Assembly: GCF_016785185.1 (NCBI RefSeq) | Contig: NZ_JAEKDY010000005.1 | Origin: Heyndrickxia sporothermodurans | Lineage (GTDB): Bacteria > Bacillota > Bacilli > Bacillales > Bacillaceae_C | Length of the DNA: 64,000 nucleotides | Direction: 5' to 3' (one strand) | Part shown: positions 34,200-44,229 of the stretch, in pieces | How positions within the stretch are numbered: position 1 is the stretch's first letter | How the letters are laid out: every line of letters starts with the position of its first letter | Notes under the pieces: model-generated | Database searches by the model: none | Seen by the model: only the letters and a program-made list of their open reading frames with translations | Told to the model about the DNA's origin: nothing | Program-made: the position numbers and the translations under genes

Positions 34200-36389
34200 T
34201 TAACTCATTATCCGTCGGACAGCATAAATATCAGGAATTTGTTTTATCCGTTCAACAACTTTATGAAGATGACTAATATTTTGTATAGAAATAGACATAA
34301 GAATTGTTGCCATTTTATTTCTATCTGACCGTCCACTAACAGCAGTAATATTTGTCTTTGTTTCATTAACAGTTTGAAGAACTTCGTTTAATAAACCTCG
34401 ACGATCATAACCTGATATTTCAATTTCTACATTATATTCTTTACTGTTCGTTCCATCTGTTTCCCATTCAACTTCAATTAATCGATTTTGTAAATCTTCG
34501 GAAGTAACATTCGGACAATCCGTGCGGTGAACACTGACGCCGCGTCCCTTCGTAATAAAGCCGACGATATCGTCACCCGGCACAGGATTACAACATCTGG
34601 ATAAACGGATAAGTAAATTATCAATCCCTTTAACTGTTACACCTGTAACCCGTTTCTTTTGCTTCGTAGGTGTTTTCATCTCAGAAACGATTTCATTCAC
34701 CGCTTCTTCTTGATCACGTTTTCGTCTTAATTTTTCCGTTAAGCGATTCGCAATTTGTAATGCAGTAATTCCGTTATATCCAACGGCAGCATACATATCT
34801 TCTTCATTCATAAAATTAAATTTTTCAGCAACACGTTTAATGTTTTCATTTGTAAGGATTTCTTTTAAATCAAAATCCATATTTTTAATTTCTTTTTCTA
34901 CTAGCTCTCTGCCTTTAATAATATTCTCTTCTTTTCGCTGACGTTTAAAAAATTGGCGAATTTTATTTTTTGCTTGTGAGGTTTGAGCCATTTTAATCCA
35001 GTCTTGACTTGGACCGTAAGAATGTTTGGAAGTTAAAATTTCAATAATGTCTCCAGTCTTTAATTTATAATCAAGTGTGACCATTTTCCCGTTTACTTTG
35101 GCTCCAATTGTTTTATTACCAATTTCCGAATGGACACGATAAGCAAAATCGCTTGGAACGGAACCTGATGCCAACTCAATTACATCACCTTTAGGCGTAA
35201 AGACATACACCATATCCGAAAACAAATCTATTTTTAACGATTCCATAAATTCTTCAGCATTTTCAGATTCATTTTGGAATTCCAATATTTCTCTAAACCA
35301 AGATAACTTTTTTTCAAAAGAAGTTTTACTATTAACAGTTTTTCCTTCTTTATAAGCCCAATGGGCAGCAACCCCGTATTCCGAAATTCGATGCATCTCA
35401 ATTGTCCGAATCTGTACTTCTAAAGGATCTCCTTTAGGGCCGATAACAGTCGTATGAAGAGATTGGTACATGTTTGGCTTCGGCATCGCAATATAGTCTT
35501 TAAATCTACCTGGCATCGGCTTCCAACATGTATGAATAATACCTAATACAGCATAGCAATCCTTAATACTATTTACGATAATTCGAACAGCTAATAAATC
35601 ATAAATTTCATTAAATTGTTTATGCTGAAGAACCATTTTTCGATAAATGGAGTAAATGTGTTTCGGACGACCAGAAATTTCTGCTTTAATTGATACATCT
35701 TCAAGTCGTTCATTTACTTCTTCGATTACGTCTTCCAAATATTGCTCACGTTCAGCACGCTTTCTCTTCATCAAATTTACGATTCGATAATATTGCTGCG
35801 GATTTAAATAGCGTAATGCAGTATCTTCTAATTCCCATTTGATTTTCGATATACCAAGACGATGTGCTAAAGGTGCAAAAATTTCGAGAGTTTCGTTTGC
35901 AATTCTGCGTTGTTTTTCAATCGGTAAATGCTTTAGCGTTCTCATATTATGAAGACGGTCGGCAAGCTTGATCAAAATGACACGAATGTCTTGGGCCATA
36001 GCAACAAACATTTTGCGATGGTTTTCCGCTTGCTGCTCCTCATGTGATTTATACTTAATTTTCCCAAGCTTTGTTACACCATCGACAAGCATGGCAACTT
36101 CTTCATTAAATGTTTCCCGTAATTCGTCTAGTGTCACTTCCGTATCTTCTACAACATCATGTAAAAAACCGGCAGCAACAGTAGAAGGATCCATTTCCAA
36201 ATCGGCTAAAATACCCGCTACCTGCACAGGATGAATGATATACGGCTCACCGGATTTCCGAAACTGCTCTTTATGTGCTTCTGCAGCAAACTCAAAAGCT
36301 TTTCGGACTAATGAAACATGTTCTTCATTTAAATATTCAGTTGTTCGTTCAATCACTTGCTCGGCGGATAATATTTGATCCTTCGCCAT
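34200..36389 (-). CDS. relA: Bifunctional (p)ppGpp synthetase/hydrolase Rel
   Basis: 729-aa master enzyme of the stringent response. Domains in order: HD hydrolase (about 40-150, with AAGFLHDVVEDTEV), synthetase (GRPKHIYSIYRKM ... HTTVIGPKGDPLEVQIRT), TGS (FTPKGDVIELASGSVPSDFA), a helical and zinc-finger region (RLSRCCNPVPGDDIVGF), and a C-terminal ACT domain. Both hydrolase and synthetase signatures look intact, so it is a dual-function Rel. Start ATG 9 bases after AAAGGTG; the frame opens four codons earlier at GTG. Confidence 0.97.
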   Translation of the reverse strand: MAKDQILSAEQVIERTTEYLNEEHVSLVRKAFEFAAEAHKEQFRKSGEPYIIHPVQVAGILADLEMDPSTVAAGFLHDVVEDTEVTLDELRETFNEEVAMLVDGVTKLGKIKYKSHEEQQAENHRKMFVAMAQDIRVILIKLADRLHNMRTLKHLPIEKQRRIANETLEIFAPLAHRLGISKIKWELEDTALRYLNPQQYYRIVNLMKRKRAEREQYLEDVIEEVNERLEDVSIKAEISGRPKHIYSIYRKMVLQHKQFNEIYDLLAVRIIVNSIKDCYAVLGIIHTCWKPMPGRFKDYIAMPKPNMYQSLHTTVIGPKGDPLEVQIRTIEMHRISEYGVAAHWAYKEGKTVNSKTSFEKKLSWFREILEFQNESENAEEFMESLKIDLFSDMVYVFTPKGDVIELASGSVPSDFAYRVHSEIGNKTIGAKVNGKMVTLDYKLKTGDIIEILTSKHSYGPSQDWIKMAQTSQAKNKIRQFFKRQRKEENIIKGRELVEKEIKNMDFDLKEILTNENIKRVAEKFNFMNEEDMYAAVGYNGITALQIANRLTEKLRRKRDQEEAVNEIVSEMKTPTKQKKRVTGVTVKGIDNLLIRLSRCCNPVPGDDIVGFITKGRGVSVHRTDCPNVTSEDLQNRLIEVEWETDGTNSKEYNVEIEISGYDRRGLLNEVLQTVNETKTNITAVSGRSDRNKMATILMSISIQNISHLHKVVERIKQIPDIYAVRRIMS

Positions 36390-36589
36390 ATATAAAATCA
36401 CCTTTAAATTAGTAGTGTAAAATTAGTATGAATGGAATAAATAATAAGTCCATTTTTAAAATGATTATAATTACTATTATAATAAAAAAATTGAATAAAG
36501 TAAAGTGGTTGTGATAGATTTTTCTCGAAAATGACGAATTATTGTCGATTAACTAGCAATTATTGTCTTTTATTCTTAACTATACGATA

Positions 36590-36613
36590 AAAAGCACTCG
36601 CAAAGAGTGCTTT
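36590..36613 (-). terminator. Terminator after apt
   Basis: Stem AAAGCACTC/GAGTGCTTT (36591-36599 with 36605-36613) with a TTTTTA run on the minus strand, 15 bases past the apt stop. Confidence 0.8.
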
Positions 36614-36627
36614 CTTACTGTAAAAAA

Positions 36628-37140
36628 TTAGTATTTCATTAATGTTAAAACATCATAACCTTCAAGTTTTTTTCTTCCTTCAAGATATGAAAGTTCAATA
36701 AGAAAGGCAATACCCGCAACAATACCTCCGAGTTCCTCAACTAATTTAATCGTTGCCTCAATGGTTCCGCCAGTTGCAAGTAAATCGTCTGTAATCAATA
36801 CACGTTGACCAGGTTTAATGGCATCCTTATGTATTGTTAAAGCATCTTTCCCATACTCTAAACCATACTCCACTTTAATCGTTTCACGAGGAAGTTTTCC
36901 CGGCTTTCTTACAGGGGCAAATCCTACTTCAAGTGCATATGCAACTGGACAGCCAATTATAAAACCTCTCGCTTCGGGTCCTACAACAAGGTCTATCTCT
37001 CTTTCTTTTGCATATTTTACAATTTGGTCTGTTGCGTATTTGTATGCTTGTCCATTATCCATTAAAGTCGTTATATCTTTAAATACTATGCCTTCTTTAG
37101 GCCAATCTGGAACAATAGTAACGTATTGTTTTAAGTCCAT
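36628..37140 (-). CDS. apt: Adenine phosphoribosyltransferase
   Basis: 170-aa purine-salvage enzyme joining adenine to PRPP. The PRPP-binding motif VLITDDLLATGGT is near residues 119-131, and the flexible-loop region is RKPGKLPRETIKVEYGLEYG. Its start overlaps the 3' end of recJ by 10 bases. The recJ-apt-relA order is conserved in Bacilli. Confidence 0.97.
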   Translation of the reverse strand: MDLKQYVTIVPDWPKEGIVFKDITTLMDNGQAYKYATDQIVKYAKEREIDLVVGPEARGFIIGCPVAYALEVGFAPVRKPGKLPRETIKVEYGLEYGKDALTIHKDAIKPGQRVLITDDLLATGGTIEATIKLVEELGGIVAGIAFLIELSYLEGRKKLEGYDVLTLMKY

Positions 37141-39500
37141 TGCTTTATTTCCTCCTCAAGCTTCTCAGAACAAGTCATTCTTTCATCAAACCATGATTTT
37201 AGGTCTTGATAGGATGAAAATAACAATTCATTTTCTAACTTAATTTTTTCTAATTTTTCTTGGTAGGTTATCGACTCCAATAAATCCCTTTTTGAAGGAA
37301 CATGATTGAGTGAAATAAGCCCATTCTCTATTGTAACAAAATTTAATTCAAAAAACACCTTTGACATAAAATCAATTGTTTCTACCGACCAACCACGATG
37401 CGCAGCTAATTCTTCCCCAAACTTTTGTAGATTAAATGATCCTCGCTTTCTTAAAAAGGCATAAAACCATTTAAAATGCTCCCGAGTCGGAATCGTACTA
37501 AAAAAGTGGTTTTGTTTTTGGTAAAAATACGTATAAATGCGCGCTGGTTTACATTTTTTTATAAATGTTTCTAATATTTCTTTATTTGGTGGGAAATCAA
37601 GCAAGACGATGTTTCCGCCATTTATATCATCGTTCTTTATTTCGTTTAAATCCTTCAAGTGAATAATTTCACCATTTATTTCACCTTTAGGAATTTTATT
37701 AAGTGTTTCTTCATTAAAAACAATAAAGAAGCTATTTGTTTCTGGAATATCTTGTATCCATTTTTTCAATGGTTTGTTGCCTCGTACATCGAAAAGTTGC
37801 CACTCATCTATACATAAATCCTTTAAAAAGATTTGCGGTTTCCGATTATTATTCCATTCATTGATCGCCAATTCACCTATTACGGAAACGGTAGCTAACG
37901 GAGAAATATCGCGTGCATAATTGCCTAACCCAAATCCTACTCCATCCAATTCGATACCCGATTTTTCAAGTACTACTTTTAAATGGTTATGATCTGCACC
38001 AATTTGCCGAATTTGCTGAATTGACACATCCTTCACTAATACTTTCGGCTTAGGGTTTGCCATTCCATATGGTTCAAGTAAGCGAAGTTGTTGGATCGAT
38101 TCAAGATGAATATCTTCTAACGGAATAGTGGCATCGATTTCCGTTAAAGGAACAAAGTCCTCTTTCGTTAAAATATCTCGTGCTAACTCATTTAAACGTA
38201 CACGTAAATCTGCAACATCATTTATATTCAACGTCATACCCGCTGCCATCGTATGTCCACCAAAATGGGGTAGAATATCCCGGCAGGTAGATAAATTTTT
38301 AAATAAATCAAATCCTGCAATACTGCGAGCAGAACCCTTCGCTAAATTTGTCGTTCGGTCATAACTTAAGACGATTGTTGGGCGATAATATTTATCAACT
38401 AATCGGGACGCGACAATCCCGATAACTCCTGCGTTCCAACCTTCTTTACCTATAACTAATACATAGCTATCTTTTAAATCAGAGTTATTTTCAACCATTT
38501 CCATTGCTTCATTCGTTATTTCATTGACGATAGCTTGGCGTTCTTTATTCATTTCATCAATTTCTTTTGCAATATTTAAAGCTGCCTGACGCTCATTACT
38601 CAAAAGTAATTCGACTGCAGGATCGGCACTATCCAATCTACCAGCCGCATTTAAGCGTGGACCGATGACAAATCCTATCGTTTCCTCATTTATATCTGAT
38701 TGTTTTGTATTGGTAATTTCAAATAATGCATGTAAGCCCGGCCGCTCTGTTTGGGATATTTTTTTCAACCCCTGTTTAACGATCAATCGGTTTTCTCCTC
38801 GCAAAGGAACTAAATCAGCGATTGTCCCAATTGATGCTAAATCTAACAAATGTTCCGGAACATGTCCATATAATGCGTGTGCAACTTTAAATGCTACGCC
38901 AACACCAGCAAGTTCTTTAAAAGGATAAATGCTTTCAGGATGATTCGGATGAACGATCGCCAAGGCATCTGGCAAAATTGGACCTGGTTCATGATGATCC
39001 GTAATAATTAAGTCCATACCTAATTCTTTTGCGACGCCGGCCTCATGTATAGCTGCAATTCCGGTATCAACCGTAATAATTAGCTTGATTCCAATCGATG
39101 AAGCCCAGCGAAAAGCCTCTTCATTTGGGCCGTATCCTTCCGTAAATCGGTTTGGGATATAAAATTCAACATCTGCACCTAATTCACGCAACACGGTCAT
39201 CATAACAGAAGTACTTGTCACACCATCGGCGTCATAATCGCCATATACTAAAATTTGTTCGCCTTCATCAATTGCTTGGCGAATTCTCTTAACTGCTTTT
39301 TCCATACTATGAATGAGAAATGGGTCATGAAAAGCCTCCCCTTCACTAAATAAATAGAGACGGGCTTCTTCTAGTTCAGTAATTCCACGATTAACCAATA
39401 ATGTGGCTACGAGCGGAGTGATGTTTAATTCTTTTACGAGATGTTCTTTAGCATTTTCTTCTGTATTCCGTACAATCCAACGGGTTTTTGACTTTAACAT
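37131..39500 (-). CDS. recJ: Single-stranded-DNA-specific 5'-3' exonuclease RecJ
   Basis: 789-aa DHH-family nuclease for recombination and mismatch repair. Catalytic motifs: LVYGDYDADGVTST, DTGIAA and the DHH motif LIITDHHEPGP; the DHHA1 motif is FGGHTMAAGMTL. An OB-fold follows, then a Bacillus-type C-terminal extension of about 200 residues. ATG after AAGGGGTGTAAAT. Confidence 0.96.
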   Translation of the reverse strand: MLKSKTRWIVRNTEENAKEHLVKELNITPLVATLLVNRGITELEEARLYLFSEGEAFHDPFLIHSMEKAVKRIRQAIDEGEQILVYGDYDADGVTSTSVMMTVLRELGADVEFYIPNRFTEGYGPNEEAFRWASSIGIKLIITVDTGIAAIHEAGVAKELGMDLIITDHHEPGPILPDALAIVHPNHPESIYPFKELAGVGVAFKVAHALYGHVPEHLLDLASIGTIADLVPLRGENRLIVKQGLKKISQTERPGLHALFEITNTKQSDINEETIGFVIGPRLNAAGRLDSADPAVELLLSNERQAALNIAKEIDEMNKERQAIVNEITNEAMEMVENNSDLKDSYVLVIGKEGWNAGVIGIVASRLVDKYYRPTIVLSYDRTTNLAKGSARSIAGFDLFKNLSTCRDILPHFGGHTMAAGMTLNINDVADLRVRLNELARDILTKEDFVPLTEIDATIPLEDIHLESIQQLRLLEPYGMANPKPKVLVKDVSIQQIRQIGADHNHLKVVLEKSGIELDGVGFGLGNYARDISPLATVSVIGELAINEWNNNRKPQIFLKDLCIDEWQLFDVRGNKPLKKWIQDIPETNSFFIVFNEETLNKIPKGEINGEIIHLKDLNEIKNDDINGGNIVLLDFPPNKEILETFIKKCKPARIYTYFYQKQNHFFSTIPTREHFKWFYAFLRKRGSFNLQKFGEELAAHRGWSVETIDFMSKVFFELNFVTIENGLISLNHVPSKRDLLESITYQEKLEKIKLENELLFSSYQDLKSWFDERMTCSEKLEEEIKQWT

Positions 39501-39612
39501 ATTTACACCCCTTTAACCTTTCCTATTATACAATTTACAAAACATGCTGTCACTAATGATTGAAGCGGTTAACATTAGAAGTAACTTCCATCAATACTTC
39601 GTATAAACAACA

Positions 39613-39650
39613 AAAAAGCTATCTGACTTTGATTCATCAGATAGCTTTTT
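39613..39650 (-). terminator. Terminator after secDF
   Basis: 14-bp perfect stem (39613-39626 with 39637-39650) whose descending arm ends in a T-rich run on both strands, just past the secDF stop. Confidence 0.85.
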
Positions 39651-39657
39651 TTATTAA

Positions 39658-41919
39658 TTATACTTGAGGCTCATCAGACCATTTACGTTTTTCCTTTACT
39701 GTTTTGATAGGTCCTTTTTTCTTTAATTCACGCTTTTTAAATACGTACCAAAGCTGTGCTGCAATGAAAATCGAAGAATAACAACCCATAATCAAACCAA
39801 CAAGTAAGGCAATCGAGAAGTTTCGAATCGACTCACTACCGAAAATAAATAGTGCCGCAGCCGTAATAACAACTGTTAATACAGTGTTAATTGAACGTGT
39901 CATTGTTTGGCGTAAACCAACATTTACAACTGCTGCAATATCTTCAGCCGTTTTAAAGCGGCCTTGAAATCTTGAATGATCCCGAATACGATCAAATGTA
40001 ACGATCGTATCATTAATTGAGTAACCAATAATGGTCAAGATTGCGGCAATAAATGTTAAATCAACTTCAAGTCTTGTAATACTAAAGAATGTTACCATCA
40101 AAAATGCATCATGTAATAAGGCGATAACCGCCGCAACACCCATCCGCCATTCAAACCGGAAAGCAACATAAATGATGATTCCGATTGCTGCAAGAATAAG
40201 AGAAATGAACGCATTTTTCGCAAGTTCCTTCCCAACTGTCGGAGAAACAGTACTTACATTCGTCGGACCATATTTTTTTGTAAAATAATCAGTAATATGC
40301 GCTACTTCTGCTTTATTAAAGGCACCTTTAAATCGCATAACACCAATCTCATTTTTATTTCCTGACAATACTACATCTTCAGGAGTTAATTTTAATGTTT
40401 TCAAATCAGATTGTAGCTGTGATGGTGTTAAAGATTGTTTCGCAAGAACTTCTACACGGGTACCACTTGTATAATCAATACTTAAATTCAAGCGAAAAAC
40501 CGATAATGCGATGATTCCTATAATAGTCAGCGCAATGGAAAACACAAAAAATTTATTATGATGTTTAACAAAATCAAAGCGGTCAAAATGGGTTGAAAGC
40601 TTATGTGCATCCATATTTTCAGTTATATCATGGATATCCTTTTTATTTACACCAAACCAGCCCGGTCTTTTCTTAAAGATATTACTATTTACCCATAAAC
40701 CTAATAATAGTCTAGTACCGTAAACGGCTGTAACAAAGCTTAGTAAAATACTTATAATTAAAAGGGTTGCAAAACCTTTTACAGAGCTTGACCCATAAAC
40801 GAATAATATAACAGCAGCTAAAATCGTTGTAATATTCGCATCAAAAATCGTCATAAATGAGGATTTATTTCCTGCTGCAAAGGCAGCCTTAACCGATCGG
40901 CCGACTTTTAATTCCTCTTTCACCCGTTCATAGGTAATAATATTCGCATCGACGGCCATACCGACCCCGAGGATTAAAGCGGCAATTCCTGGCAAGGTTA
41001 ATACTCCGTGAATTAATTGAAATACAAGTAAAGTTAAATAAATGTAAATTGCAAGTGTAACAACGGCGATTAAACCTGGGAAGCGATAATAAACTAACAT
41101 AAATAAAAATACAATGGCTACACCGATAATCCCTGCATCAATCGTTTTATTTAACGCATGCTCACCAAATTGGGCACCAACTGATGTCGAATACGTTTCT
41201 TTTAGTTTCACAGGAAGTGCACCTGCTTTTAATAATGAAGCAAGGTTTTGAGCTTCTTCTACCGTAAAGTTCCCTTCGATTGTGACCGTATCCGTATTAA
41301 ATACTTGATTTACATTTGGATTTGAAAGGAATTTAGGATTTTTCTTCGTTACTTCTTTTTTATAAGAATCTTTCCCTTCTTCAAAATCAAGCCAAATAAT
41401 TAATTGGTTATTTGGGGCCATATCCAATACTTTCTTCGTCACATCATGGAATGTTTTACGATCCTTTACTTGTAAAACTACATTCGGTTTCCCTGTTTCA
41501 GTATAGGATTGTTTCGCTTTCCCTTCTACTAAATCCGTTCCATCCATCAATTTTTTATCATTTACATCACGGAAAGAAATATTAGCAGTTGTAGCTAATA
41601 TATCGCGAGCTTCTTTTTGGTCTTTTACCCCAGCAAGCTGAACACGAATCTGGTCTTTCCCTTCAATTTGGATACTCGGTTCATTTACGCCTAGTGCGTT
41701 AACACGTCTGTCCAATGCTTCGACGGTGTTTTTCAACACATCACTAGTAATTTTTTGGCCTTTTTTGGCAGGCTCAACTTTATAAAGAACTTCAAAGCCG
41801 CCTTGTAAATCCAATCCGAGGTTAATATGTTTCAAAATCTTATTAGTTGTTCCGCCCATTAATCCCGCAAATAGTAGGACAATTAAGAAAAAGGCGACGA
41901 TACGACTTCTTTTTACCAT
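39658..41919 (-). CDS. secDF: Fused protein translocase subunit SecDF
   Basis: 753-aa natural fusion of SecD and SecF with 12 helices, which uses the proton gradient to pull exported proteins from the Sec channel. SecD half: DLQGGFEVLYKV (D5-like motif) and GVGMAVDANIITYERVKEE in TM4; SecF half: ATIIGYSINDTIVTFDRIRD-like segment (AILTIIGYSINDTIVTFDR). The chosen ATG (MVKRSRIVAFF) follows GGGAGGATTTACATA; the frame extends 13 codons upstream. Confidence 0.97.
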   Translation of the reverse strand: MVKRSRIVAFFLIVLLFAGLMGGTTNKILKHINLGLDLQGGFEVLYKVEPAKKGQKITSDVLKNTVEALDRRVNALGVNEPSIQIEGKDQIRVQLAGVKDQKEARDILATTANISFRDVNDKKLMDGTDLVEGKAKQSYTETGKPNVVLQVKDRKTFHDVTKKVLDMAPNNQLIIWLDFEEGKDSYKKEVTKKNPKFLSNPNVNQVFNTDTVTIEGNFTVEEAQNLASLLKAGALPVKLKETYSTSVGAQFGEHALNKTIDAGIIGVAIVFLFMLVYYRFPGLIAVVTLAIYIYLTLLVFQLIHGVLTLPGIAALILGVGMAVDANIITYERVKEELKVGRSVKAAFAAGNKSSFMTIFDANITTILAAVILFVYGSSSVKGFATLLIISILLSFVTAVYGTRLLLGLWVNSNIFKKRPGWFGVNKKDIHDITENMDAHKLSTHFDRFDFVKHHNKFFVFSIALTIIGIIALSVFRLNLSIDYTSGTRVEVLAKQSLTPSQLQSDLKTLKLTPEDVVLSGNKNEIGVMRFKGAFNKAEVAHITDYFTKKYGPTNVSTVSPTVGKELAKNAFISLILAAIGIIIYVAFRFEWRMGVAAVIALLHDAFLMVTFFSITRLEVDLTFIAAILTIIGYSINDTIVTFDRIRDHSRFQGRFKTAEDIAAVVNVGLRQTMTRSINTVLTVVITAAALFIFGSESIRNFSIALLVGLIMGCYSSIFIAAQLWYVFKKRELKKKGPIKTVKEKRKWSDEPQV

Positions 41920-42005
41920 TATGTAAATCCTCCCTAGCAAATTAGAAAAGCACCACAACTTATATGTAGCTTGGCTAACAATTATAAAAATAAACAGTTA
42001 TTAAC

Positions 42006-42034
42006 ATTATGAAGTAGAAAAAAAAATGTGTCAA
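42006..42034 (-). promoter_or_regulatory. Sigma-A promoter of secDF
   Basis: TTGACA (42034-42029) and CATAAT (42011-42006) with a 17-bp T-rich spacer, about 90 bases before the secDF ATG. Confidence 0.8.
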
Positions 42035-42065
42035 TTTTTCTTTTTATTTGTAGATATTTCGCAAA

Positions 42066-42377
42066 CTAATCATTTGGTTTCAATAATTCCTGAAGTTCAT
42101 CCTCATTTAATTCGGCAAACCAGTTTGGTGATCGGTAAGCCTCAATTGCCGCAAAATTCATAAAATCTCCTGCTTTTAACGCGAGAATATCTGATACAAG
42201 CTCGTGAATATGAATCTCGCTTTTTCTTTTTTTCCATTTTTTCTTCGTTAAGTACTTCCACAATTCTTCCATTGTTACATGTTCATATCCCATTAAATCA
42301 AACTCATCTAATTTGCTTTTTAATGCTGGTTCTAACAAATTAAAATATTTATCGTATAATTGATCGACTTCCCGCAT
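42066..42377 (-). CDS. comN: ComN-type post-transcriptional regulator
   Basis: 103-aa helical protein (YrzD in B. subtilis) of the post-transcriptional-regulator family, with MGYEHVTMEELWKYLTKKKW and FMNFAAIEAYRSPNW as its conserved core. ComN controls comE mRNA and binds DivIVA in B. subtilis. The ATG after AAGGGG-N9 is chosen over a much longer upstream frame that lacks a ribosome site. Divergent from spoVB. Confidence 0.88.
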   Translation of the reverse strand: MREVDQLYDKYFNLLEPALKSKLDEFDLMGYEHVTMEELWKYLTKKKWKKRKSEIHIHELVSDILALKAGDFMNFAAIEAYRSPNWFAELNEDELQELLKPND

Positions 42378-42431
42378 CCCCTTTCGCCCCTTCAAAAAAA
42401 ATGAACTTGTCATGCTTTGTCCACTATGTTG

Positions 42432-42453
42432 CATATACATTTTATTGTATATG
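42432..42453. promoter_or_regulatory. Inverted repeat between comN and spoVB
   Basis: Perfect inverted repeat CATATACA-N6-TGTATATG midway between the two divergent genes. Each arm resembles a sigma-E -10 element (CATACAnT), so it may hold divergent promoters or an operator. Matching -35 elements are not clear. Confidence 0.4.
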
Positions 42454-42487
42454 AAAATCCTGTATTTGAGAAGGTAGGTAAACATGG

Positions 42488-44032
42488 ATGTCAAAGTTTT
42501 TAAAAGGAACAATGATTTTATTAATTGCCGGACTTTTTACAAGGGTCTTAGGATTCATAAATCGAATGGTCATCGCACGCTCTATCGGAGGAGAAGGTGT
42601 AGGTCTTTATATGATGGCTTTTCCTACCTTAATGTTAGTTATTACAATAACACAGCTAGGTCTTCCTGTAGCTATTTCGAAATGTATTGCAGAAGCAGCA
42701 GCTATTGGGGACAGACAAAAAATAAAAAAAATTCTTGCCGTTTCTTTAACGATTACCGTTTCCTTATCATTAATTTTTACACCTGGACTTATATTATCGG
42801 CGCCCTATTTAACGAAAACTTTATTTACAGACTCAAGAATTTATTATCCATTAGTGGCAATCTCTCCGATCATACCAATCGTAGCGGTTTCAGCCGTTTT
42901 AAGAGGATATTTTCAAGGAATGCAAAATATGAAACCGTATGCTATATCACAAGTACTTGAACAATCTGTACGAATTATTTTAATCGCCGTCCTAACAACA
43001 GCATTTTTACAATACGGAATAGAATATGCGGCCGCAGGAGCTATGATTGCTTCCATTGTTGGTGAACTCGCATCACTTGCCTATATGTTTACGATGTTCA
43101 AATTACGGAAGAAATTTAAAGTGCGAAAGAAGTTTTTTCAAGCAGTTAGCGCTGGAAAGGAAACCTTTTATGAACTAATGAGAGTTGCATTACCGACAAC
43201 TGGTAGTCGTTTTATCGGAAATATTTCATGGTTTCTCGAGCCAATTGTTGTATCACATGCTCTTGCTATCGCTGGATTAACCGCGGCCCTTGCTACAAAA
43301 GAATATGGCGTTTTAACTGGTTTTGCATTGCCGTTACTTATGCTGCCATCCTTTGTTACGCATTCACTTTCTACCGCACTGGTTCCTGCTATAAGTGAAG
43401 CGACATCTCAACGAAATTTTTATTTAGTTGAGCATCGCCTTCAACAAGCACTTCGGTTTGCACTTCTTGCTGGGGGAATATCAGTCGTTATTTTATATCT
43501 TTTTGCAGAGCCAATCATGCAAATGATGTATGGATCTACAAATGGGACAAATTTAGTTAAATTGATGGCACCATTTTTCATTTTTCAATATTATCAAGGC
43601 CCATTACAAGCGACTTTGCAAGCTTTAGATCTTGCAAGAGCAGCGATGATTAATAGTCTTCTCGGGGCTGTTGTAAAACTTGGATTAATTTTTGTCCTTG
43701 CCTCAAAACCTGACTTTGGAATTACCGGGGCAGCTTTAGGAATAATGACCAGTACTTTATTAGTCACTTTACTGCATTTTGCTACAGTTATTAAAAAAAT
43801 TCAATTCACCATTTATGTGCGTGAGTATTTTAAATTTATCGTTGGTACAGTCTCAACAGGATTAATTGTTTTTTGGTGGAAGGAACACTTTTTATTACAC
43901 GGAAGTATATTTGTTAAATTGATTATCGGGATCATTTTAACTACTATTATTTATCTAGTATTCATGCTTTGTACAAAGCTTATAAAAAGGGCTGACTTAG
44001 CTTATATTCCGATCATCAAAAGGTTTTTGTAG
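42488..44032 (+). CDS. spoVB: Stage V sporulation protein B (MOP-superfamily flippase)
   Basis: 514-aa membrane protein with about 14 helices, of the polysaccharide flippase family. It is needed for spore cortex synthesis, probably moving lipid-linked peptidoglycan precursor across the outer forespore membrane. The MSKFLKGTMILLIAGLFTRVLGF-type opening (seen as FLKGTMILLIAGLFTRVLGF) and PLLMLPSFVTHSLSTALVPA are typical. ATG with GAAGGTAGG upstream. Its 3' end runs into repeat copy C. Confidence 0.95.
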   Translation: MSKFLKGTMILLIAGLFTRVLGFINRMVIARSIGGEGVGLYMMAFPTLMLVITITQLGLPVAISKCIAEAAAIGDRQKIKKILAVSLTITVSLSLIFTPGLILSAPYLTKTLFTDSRIYYPLVAISPIIPIVAVSAVLRGYFQGMQNMKPYAISQVLEQSVRIILIAVLTTAFLQYGIEYAAAGAMIASIVGELASLAYMFTMFKLRKKFKVRKKFFQAVSAGKETFYELMRVALPTTGSRFIGNISWFLEPIVVSHALAIAGLTAALATKEYGVLTGFALPLLMLPSFVTHSLSTALVPAISEATSQRNFYLVEHRLQQALRFALLAGGISVVILYLFAEPIMQMMYGSTNGTNLVKLMAPFFIFQYYQGPLQATLQALDLARAAMINSLLGAVVKLGLIFVLASKPDFGITGAALGIMTSTLLVTLLHFATVIKKIQFTIYVREYFKFIVGTVSTGLIVFWWKEHFLLHGSIFVKLIIGIILTTIIYLVFMLCTKLIKRADLAYIPIIKRFL

Positions 44033-44039
44033 ATAATAA

Positions 44040-44192
44040 TTGGACCGTTCCTTTTCGCTGCAGGCACTTGCTTTCCTCGGGGAGGAAGTCGAGCCTCCTC
44101 GACGTTCCGTCTGTGGAGTCTCGACTTTTCCTCTATTTCCCGTAGGAGTCAAATGCCTTCCGCTCCAATCCACTCCGAATTTCAAAATTAAA
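44040..44192 (+). repeat. Dispersed hairpin-rich repeat, copy C
   Basis: About 150 bp between the convergent spoVB and yrbG. It shares GGACCGTTCCTTT, GTCGAGCCTCCTCG, GTGGAGTCTCGAC, GTAGGAGTC and CCTTCCGCTCCAATCCACTC with copies A and B. No terminator was seen between these genes other than this hairpin-rich element. Confidence 0.8.
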
Positions 44193-44229
44193 ATTGGTTT
44201 ACTTTTATAGTAAATATAATTTCCACCTC

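Noticed and set aside
36402..36589. AT-rich gap between relA and apt as a possible small gene
   Set aside because: Only relA promoter-like TATAAT motifs were seen; no frame with a ribosome site.
42378..42512. Longer comN frame
   Set aside because: No ribosome site precedes it; the internal ATG has a good one and gives the usual protein length.
42484..42960. A 158-codon plus-strand frame overlapping the start of spoVB
   Set aside because: It lies out of frame inside spoVB, and its translation is low in familiar motifs; the spoVB frame is clearly the real one.
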